DNA from: Pseudomonas lutea
GTDB lineage: Bacteria > Pseudomonadota > Gammaproteobacteria > Pseudomonadales > Pseudomonadaceae
Reading direction: 5' to 3'
DNA length: 64,000 nt
Assembly (NCBI RefSeq): GCF_000759445.1
Contig: NZ_JRMB01000001.1
Span: 744,001-808,000 of the forward strand
Of the stretch, positions 52,889 to 61,800 are shown in pieces. A model generated the notes under the pieces. It saw only the letters and a program-made list of their open reading frames with translations, searched no databases and was not told the DNA's origin. Numbering within the stretch: position 1 is the first letter of the stretch; the number at the start of each line of letters is the position of its first letter. The translations under genes were made by a program, and so were the position numbers.

Positions 52889-55800
52889 TCAAACGACGTG
52901 AATCCCGTTCTGTACCCACAAGTGATGGGTCGGATCTTCCTGCGGCGTGTACTGGGTGTAATCGACGCCATCGGCCTGCTGCGCAGCGCCGGCGATCCAT
53001 GTGTTGCTCATGTGCACGGTGTCTTCGCTGCCTCCTTTGATCAGCAACGTGTTGTTGTCGGGCGAGGTAATGGAGACCAGGTCGGCCAGGCTGATGGTCA
53101 GCGCAACCGCACTGGTGTGGTTCAAGTCCAGCACCTCGATGTTATGGATACGGCTTTGCAGATCGCCCAGATTGATGGTCGCATCGCCGCCCGCCCACAA
53201 CAGCGTGTCGGTGCCGGTGCCGCCATCGACCGAGGCAAAATGCTGGTCGGCGATGATCAGCGTGTCGTTGCCGGCGCCGCCTTGCAGGGTCACTGCACCG
53301 CCGTGCGAACCGTCCAGGGTGTCATTGCCCGCCGTGCCCTGAATGAGCTCGGCGCCGTGGGCTGCAACCGCCGTCGCTGCGCTGTGGTCTTCTCCTGTCG
53401 CCGCCACCGAGAACGCGGCAAACGAGGTGCTGGCGAGGGCCCCGGCCTTATCGAGATCGATGGTCAGGGTGGCGGTGTCAGTGGTGCCGTTTGGATGCTT
53501 GAGCTGGTAGGTGAAAACATCCTCTTTGCCGATGACGGCATCCGATTGCCCTGGCGTCAGCGTGTAGGTGTAGCGGCCATCGGCCTGGACCAGCAACGAG
53601 CCGTAGGTGCCGACGATCGTGGTGCCGTTGTAGCCCGGCGTCACGTAGCTGCCTGCCGCCAGCACATTGAGCACGGTGAAGGCCGAGCCGAGTACATCGG
53701 CGCCGCCGCCCGCCGTGTCGGTGAGGAGGTTGCCGGCCACCGGGGTGTAGCTGCCGACCACGAACTGGTTGGTGAAGGTGGCGGCGTTGATCAGGCTGGT
53801 GTTGACGCTGGTCAGTAAACCCACACCGCCGGTGGCGACTTTTACCTGGTAGCTCCCCGCCGTCTGATCATCGAAACGCACGCCGTAATTACCGCCACCC
53901 AGGTTGGCCAGCGAGCCGCCGCCGTAGCTCTTCACCAGCACATACTGGTTGGTGGCGGTGTTGAGCTTGTACAAGCCGACGGTCATCGACCCGAGCAGGG
54001 CGAGCACATTGGCGGAGCTGACCACCACCGTCAGGTCGCTGACAGTCCCGGCCGCCACGCTCGTGGTCCAGGACCCGTTGCCGCCCCCCAGCAGAACACC
54101 AAAGCTGCCCAATGTGGAATTGGTGATCACCTCCTTGTTCACCAGCGTGATGTCGCTGAACGCCACATCATTGGTCGCGTCGACCAAGAAGGCCGGGCTC
54201 GCCAGATTGCTGTTGCTCCACACCTCGGTCGCCTGAGGGCTGTCGATGCGCACGTACAGGTTGGCGGTGTCGGTCAGGCCGTTCGGGTGCGCCAACTGAT
54301 AGGTGAAGACATCGACCTTGCCGACGCTGCTGGCCGAGCCGTCTGCTTTGTAGCTGTAGTTGCCGCTGGCATCGATGGTCAGCGTGCCGTAAAGGCCCTG
54401 AACCGTCAGCCCGGCGGTCGCCGTGACGTAGCTGCCGTTTTTCAACACCTGCAGCACCGCGCCATTGTCAGGGCCGGTCGAGTCTCGCTGGCCGTCCACA
54501 CCAACGTCGCTGATAACGTTGCCCGTCACCGGCGCGCCGGCGGTGCCGTTGAACTGGGTCAGGCTGGTGACGTCGAGCTGCAGCTGAGTGTTGACAGTAG
54601 TCGCGACCCCGATGCCGGTGCTCGACACCACTAGCCGGTAGTCACCGCTTAGCAAGTCGCCAATATTCACCCGCACACCCTGGCCGGTGAGCGCAACCAG
54701 GTCAAGCAAACCGCCGCTGCCGTTGACGTCCAGGGTGACCCAGTTGCCACTGGCATTTTTGACCTGCAGCGTATAGACCACGCCGTCCAGCAGCGATACC
54801 AGACTGTTGGTCGTCAGCGTCAGCGTCGGGTCAAGGCTGGTGCCGCTGGCGACGGTGAACACGAACGCTTTGGAAAAGCCGGCCAACAGGGTGGTGAACG
54901 AGTCTGCGTAGGTTTGCGAAGCTTTCGCCGGCGTCAGCGTGACGGTGGCGGTGGCCAGGTTATCGCTTGCCACCACCGGCGCGTTGACGTCGATATCCGG
55001 CGCGGTAACGTTGGCGGCCGCGGACAGATTGCCCTTGTTGTCGGTCAGGCTGACGAACAGGCTTTCGCCGTTGATCTGCGCAGGGGCGAGCGTGACACTG
55101 AAAGTGCCGTTCGCCCCCACGGTGCCCGTGCCGATGACCGCGCCACTGAACGACTTGATCTGCACCGTAGACCCGATTTCACCGGTGCCGGATACCGTCA
55201 AGCCATCGGCGCTTACCTGCATTGAGGACGGTGGCGCGGGCGGCGTCAGGTCTGGCGCAATGGCGCTGGCGGCCTGCGATACGTTACCGGCGGCATCGGC
55301 CTGCGTGATGCTGAGCACCTGGTTATCGATCTGCGCAGCACTCAGCGCGACCGTGAAGCTGCCGTTGGCGGCCACGGTCGTGGTGCCGAGTACAGCCCCC
55401 AACGCATTGCGCACGGTTAACGTTGAGCCGGCGACGCCTGTGCCCGACACCACGGTCCCGCCGGCATTGACGCTGACGGTCGTGGGTGCTGCCGGTGCAG
55501 TCGTGTCCGGCGCCAGCAAATTGCCGGCCACCGAAACGTTGCCAGCGGCGTCAACCTGACGGACCGTCAGCGCCTGGCCGTCCAGTTGTGCGGCAGTCAG
55601 GGTGAGGCTGAACGTCCCGCCAGCGCCCACCGTGCCGGTGCCCAACTGGGTACCGGCGGCGTTGAACACGTTAACGGTCGCGCCCGCTTCGCCGCTGCCG
55701 CTGAGCGTCAGGCCATTGGGGGCCAGAACCAGCGCGGCAGGCGCGTTGGGCGCTTGAACGTCGAGCGCCGTGACGATCGCCACGGCCGACGGGTTGTTGG

Positions 55801-58800
55801 CCGCATCCGTTTGCTGAACGCTCAGCACCTGGCCGTTGAGCTGCGCGCTGGCAAGCGACACGACAAAGGTGCCCGCGGCGCTGACCAGCGCAGTGCCCAG
55901 CACCACGCCGGCCGCATTGGTCACGCGCACGGTCGCGCCGGCTTCACCATTGCCGCTGACCTGCAAGCCAGCGCTGTTGAGCGCGACGTTGGTCAGGTTG
56001 GCAGGCGGGGTCGTGTCGATGGCATTGGCAGTGGCCAGCAGGGAAACGTTGCCGGCCGCGTCTCGCTGGGTGACGGTCAGCACCTGGCCATTGAGCTGCG
56101 CCGCCGAAAGGTTGGCGCTGAAGGTGCCGTCCGGCCCGACGACGGCGGTACCCAACGAGGCGCCCAACGCGTTGCGCACGGTCACGGTGGCGCCCACTTC
56201 GCCCACCCCGCTCAGCACCGTGCCCGCGCCATTGAGCACAAGCGCTGTCGGTGCATTGGGTGCGGTGATGTCGGGTGCGGTGACCGGCAGCGTGGCGGAA
56301 TTCAAGTTCGCCAGGTCAGTCTGGTACGCGCCGAGTACCTGACCATTGGCCTGAGCCTGTGTCAGCGTGACGCTGAATGCACCACTGGCGTTGACCAGCG
56401 CTGTGCCCAGGATGGCGTTGGCAGCGCCGGTTATCGTCACCGTTGCCCCGGCTTCACCCCGACCGGTCACCAAAGTGCCGGTGGCGTTGACCGCAAGCTC
56501 ACTCAGTGCGGCCGGCGGCGTGCTGTCGGCGGCCACCACAGCCGCTGGCAAGGACGCGCCGCCGGCGATCGAACTGGCTATCACGCCGAGGCTTTGGCCA
56601 TTGGTCTGAGCCGCATTCAATGTGACGCTGAACGTGCCGCCCGCTCCGGTGGGTGCAGTGCCCAGTACCACGCCCGTTGCGCTGTAAACCGTGACAGTAG
56701 TGCCTGTCGGGGCGCTGCCGGTGACCGTCAGGCCGTCGGCACTGACCAGCAGATTGGTCGGGGCATCCGGTGGCGGGCTCACCGGCACGGTGAGGTTGGC
56801 AACCCCGGACGGGTTACCGGCGGCATCCGCCTGAGTGATCGTCAGAACGGCATTGGCGGGCACCGCAGCGTTCAGCGTGACCACAAACGTACCGTTGGCC
56901 GCGACCAGGCCATCGCCGAGGGTGACGCCACCGGAATCTTTCACAGTCACCGTCGCACCCGCTTCACCGCGTCCCGCCACATTCACGTGATCGGCGCTGA
57001 TGGACAGGTTGCTGACGGCATCGGGTGCTTGAGTGTCCTTCACCGGATAAAGGAGCGGCGTAGAGGCATTGCTTTTGGCATCCGTGGCGACAACGGAAAT
57101 GAGCTGGCCGTTGATTTGCGCCGGCACCAGGTTGACCGAGAACTGACCCGAGCCGTTGGTGGTGGCAGTGCCCAACACCGTGCCGGTGGCCGAGGTCACA
57201 GTCACGATGCTGTTGATCTCGGCGGTGCCTTGCAGCACGGTGCCCGCCGGGTTCAGCGAAGTGATCACTGGAAGCGCAGGCGGCGTGGAGTCGGGCGCAG
57301 TGACGGGTACTGGAGTCGAGTCGTTGTTCGCCGCATCGAGCTGCACCACCGACAGCGACTGGCCGTTGAGCTGGGCAGGCGCCAATGTCACGCTGAACGT
57401 TCCGTCTGCGCGCACGATTGCCGTGCCGAGCTGAGGCGTACCGGCCACCGAAACCCGAATGGTCGCGCCAGGCTCGCCCAGGCCGGTCAGGAGGACCCCG
57501 TCCTGGCTGACAGCAAGATTCGTCACTGCGGCCGGATCGGTCACATCGGCCACTTGATAGACCGCCGTGGCGGACGCATTCGTGGCAATGTCCGTCTGAG
57601 TCAGATTGAGACGCTCGCCGTTGAGCTGGGCGGACGTCAACGTGACGGTGAAAATACCGTCGGTACCGACCGTTGCGGAGCCAAGACTGGCACCGCTGGC
57701 ACTGGTTACAGTGACCGTGGCACCGATCTCGCCTGTGCCCTTCAGCGTCAGACCGTTCGGGCTCAGCTCCGTCACCGCCGGGGCGGCCGGCGGCGTGATG
57801 TCAGGTGCCAGCACAGGCGCGCCAAGGGAGGGGTTGCCCGCCGCGTCGCGCTGAATGACCAACAGTTCCTGGCCGTTGAGTTGCGGCACCGACAGCGTTA
57901 CGGCGAAGTTGCCGTTCGCCGCGACCACGCCGGTCCCCAAAAGGTTGCCTGCGCGGTCGGTCACCAGCAGGCTGGCGCCGGCCTCGCCGCGACCGCTGAC
58001 AATCGCCCCTGCGGCATCCAGGCTCAGGCCGGTTGCCAGCGCCGGTGGCGTAATGTCGGGTGACGCAAGCAAGCCGGCGGCCGAGGCATTGTTGACTGCA
58101 TCGGTGAGCACCACGAATACCGTCTGGCCGGCGTTTTGAGGCGGCGTCATAGTGATCTGAAACGTGCCGTCCGGGCCCACACTGCCGGTGCCGACGACGG
58201 TGCCGTTTGCCAGTGTGATACGAACATTCGCGCCCACTTCGCCACTGCCGCTGAGCTCGCTGCCTGAGGCATTGAACCGCAGATCGGTTGCGACTGCTGG
58301 CGGAGTCAGGTCGGGCGCCGTGACGGTGGCCGGTACGCTGACATTGCCGGGCGGGTCGGCCTGCTGAACACTCAGCACCTGGCTGTTGATCTGCGGCGTC
58401 GTCAGGGTGACGCTGAACGTACCGTCTGCCAGCACCAGCGTGGTCCCGAGCAGAGTGCCGCTTGCATCGCGCACAGTGACAGTGGCACCGGCCTCACCGG
58501 TACCGGTCACCACGGCGCCGGCCGGGTTGATGTTGACGTTATCCAGCTGATCCGGCGGGGTGAAGTCCGGTGTGGTCAGGCTGGCCTGCGGTGACACATT
58601 GCCAACGGCGTCGCGCTGCACCAGCGTCAGCACCTCGGCGTTGGTCAGGGCAGGCGTCAGCACCAGGGTGAACGCTCCGGTGCTGCCTACCGTCGCGGTG
58701 CCTAGCGGGAGACCCGCGCTGTTGCTGACGGTAACGATGGCGCCGGCTTCGCCGCGGCCGGTCAGTGTGGCGCCGTCGCTGGAAATGCTCAGTTGGCTCA

Positions 58801-61800
58801 GCGCCAGCGGCGCCGTGGTGTCAACCGACGTCAGGCTGGTGGTCTGGGAGATATTTCCGGCGGCATCGGTCAGCGTCACGGCCAGCCTTTCGCCGTTGGC
58901 TTGCGGTGTGTTGAGGGTGAACTGGAAGGTCCCGTCGATGCGCACACTGCCAGAGCCCACCAAGGCGCCGCTGGCGTTGAAGACGTTAACGGTGGCACCC
59001 GCTTCCCCGGTGCCGGAGATCACGGCGCCATCGGGCGTCACTGCCAGACCGAGCGGCGCGTCGGGTGCGAGCAGGTCTCTGGCGATCAGACTGGCGCTGG
59101 CCGACTCATTACCGGCTGCGTCGGTCTGGCTGAGGTTCAGGGATTGTCCGGCGATCTGCGCCGGGTTGATCGCCAGGGTGAAGGTGCCGTCAGCACCGAC
59201 CTGGCCGGATCCGACGATCAATCCGCCAACACCGAGCACCGTTACCGTCGCACCGGCTTCACCATGACCCGTCAGAGTCAGGCCATTGGCAGTGAGCACC
59301 AGGTCGGTGAGCTGACCCGGTGCGGTGACATCGGCTGCCAGGTAAGCGGTGGCCAGCGAATTGATCCCGTCACTGGAGGTGGCAACTGCCGACAGCGACT
59401 CGCCGTTGAGCTGGGCGGCGTTAAGCTGCGCAGTGAACGTGCCGTTGCTGTTGACCAGCGCTGTACCCAGCAGCGCACCGGCGGCGTTCCGCACGCTGAC
59501 CGTGCTGCCGGCAGTGGCGGTACCGGTCAGGCTCAGGCCATCGGCGCTGAGGGCCAGGTTCACCGGCGCAGGCTCGGCCAGATTGCCCGGGGCAACCACC
59601 TGGGCGAAGTCGGATGCATTGCCCGCCACGTCGGTCTGGACCACGCTCAGCGTTGTGCCCGTGCTGGCTGCCGGGTTCAGGGTCACGGAGAAGCCGCCAT
59701 TGGCTGCGACGGTGCCGCTGCCGATCAGGGTGCCAGTGGCATCGCGCACCTCTACTCTGGCGCCGGCCTCACCGCTGCCGCCCAGTGTCACGCCGTCGGC
59801 ACTGATGGCCAGATTGGTGGGGGCGAGCGGAGCAAGGGTGTCTGCGGCCAGATAAGGCGTCGGCACCGAGACGTTGCCGGCGGCGTCGGTGGCCGTGACG
59901 CTCAGGCTCTGGCCATTGAGCTGCGGGCTGGAAAGGGTGAGCTGGAAGGTGCCGTTTACGCTGGCAACCGCCGAACCCACTATCACCCCGGACGCATCGC
60001 GCACGGTGACGGTGCTGCCGGCTTCGGCATTGCCGGTCAGTTGCAGACCGCTGCCGCTCAGCACCAGCAAGGCCGGGCTGTCGGGTGCGGTAAGGTCCGA
60101 GGCGGTTACATTGACCGCCGTCGACACGTTGCCAGGCGGGTCTTCCTGCGTGACGGTCAGCACCTGTGCATTGATTTGCGCGGCGCTGAGCGTGACGTCG
60201 AAGGCGCCGGCGGCGTCGACACGGCCGGTGCCCAAGACGGTGCCGGCGACATTGCGAACGGTCACCAGCGCACCGGGTTCGCCTCGACCGGTCACGTTCA
60301 GCCCGTCAGCGTTCACTACCACTTGAGTCAGGGCAGCGGGCGGGCTGATGTCCGGCGCCGTGAGGTTGGCCGACGGCGACACGTTGCCGCTCGCATCGGC
60401 CTGACTGATGTCGAGGGCTTCGCCATTGCTGGGGGCGGGCGCCAGCGTCACCGTGAAGGTGCGGTCGCCGGCCACCACTGCGCTGCCGAGCAACGCGCCG
60501 CTGGCATCAAGAACCCTCACCGTCGCGCCCGGTTCGCCAAGGCCGGTCAATGTGCTGCCGTTTCCGCTGATGAGCAGACTTTGCGGCGTCGCCGGTGGTG
60601 TGGTGTCCACGGTCGTGATGCTTGCGCCAGTCGAGACGTTGCCGGCAGCGTCGGTCAGAGTTACCGAAAGCGCCTCGCCAGTGGTCACGGCGTTGGGCAA
60701 CGTGACCTGGAACTGGCCGCTCTGGTTAACCAGGCCGGTGGCGAGGATGTTGCCGGCGGCATCGCGAATGGTCACGGTCGCGCCGGGCTCGCCGGCGCCA
60801 TTGACCACCGTGCCCACGTTATTGATGCTCAGGCCGGTCGCCGCGTCAGGCGCCTTGAGATCCGGGGCGATGACGCTACCGGTTTGCGAGACATTGCCGG
60901 CAATGTCGGTTTGCGTGACCGTCAACGGCTGGGCGTCCAGTTGCGAAGGCGTCAGGGTAATCGCGAAGGTGCCGTTGGGTGCAACGGTCCCCAGACCGAG
61001 CACAGTGCCGCCGCTGTTGCTAATGGCGACCGTCGCGCCGGCTTCACCGCTGCCCGAGACCACGCTGCCGTCGGCGTTGATGGTGAGGCTGGCAGGCGCT
61101 TCAGGCGCGGTCAGGTCGTTGGCCACTACCAGGGCGGTGACCGAGGAGTGGCCGGTGTCGTCGGTGGCGGTGACGTGCAGGGTTTGGGCATTCAATTGCG
61201 CGAACCGCATCAGAATGCTGAAGCGTCCAAAGCTGTTGACCTTGCTGCTGCCCAGATTGAGCCCGGTACTGTCGAGCACGGTGACCGTACTGCCCGCCGT
61301 CGCGGCGCCGTTCAGGATGAAACCATCCGGACTGATGGTCATGCTGTTGGGCGTTGCCAATTCAGTGCCGTTGGGGCCGGCCAGGATAGCCGTCGAAAAA
61401 TTGCCGGCGCCATCGGTGCTGATGACCTGCACGGTGGTGTTGCTCGGGACGGGTTGGGTGAGGGTGATAACGAATGCGCCATCCTGGCCCGCGGTCCCGA
61501 TTCCGATCTGCTGGTTGCCCGGTCCGCGGATGGTGATGGTGGTGCCAGGCTCGCCGACGCCGGAAACCACGTCACCCTCAGGGCTGATGGCCAGATCGGT
61601 AATGGCAACCGGGTTGGTAGTGTCGGGCGCCACGACCTGTGCTGGCTGCGACAGATTCGTCCCGTCGCTCGCTACCACTTGAAGCGTCTCGCCGTTTCTC
61701 AGCGCCGTGGGGAGGGTGAAGCTGAATGTGCCATCTGGCGCGACAGTAGCGGTGCCAATCTGTGCGCCATTGGCGTCGAGCACCCTGACCGAGCTGCCGG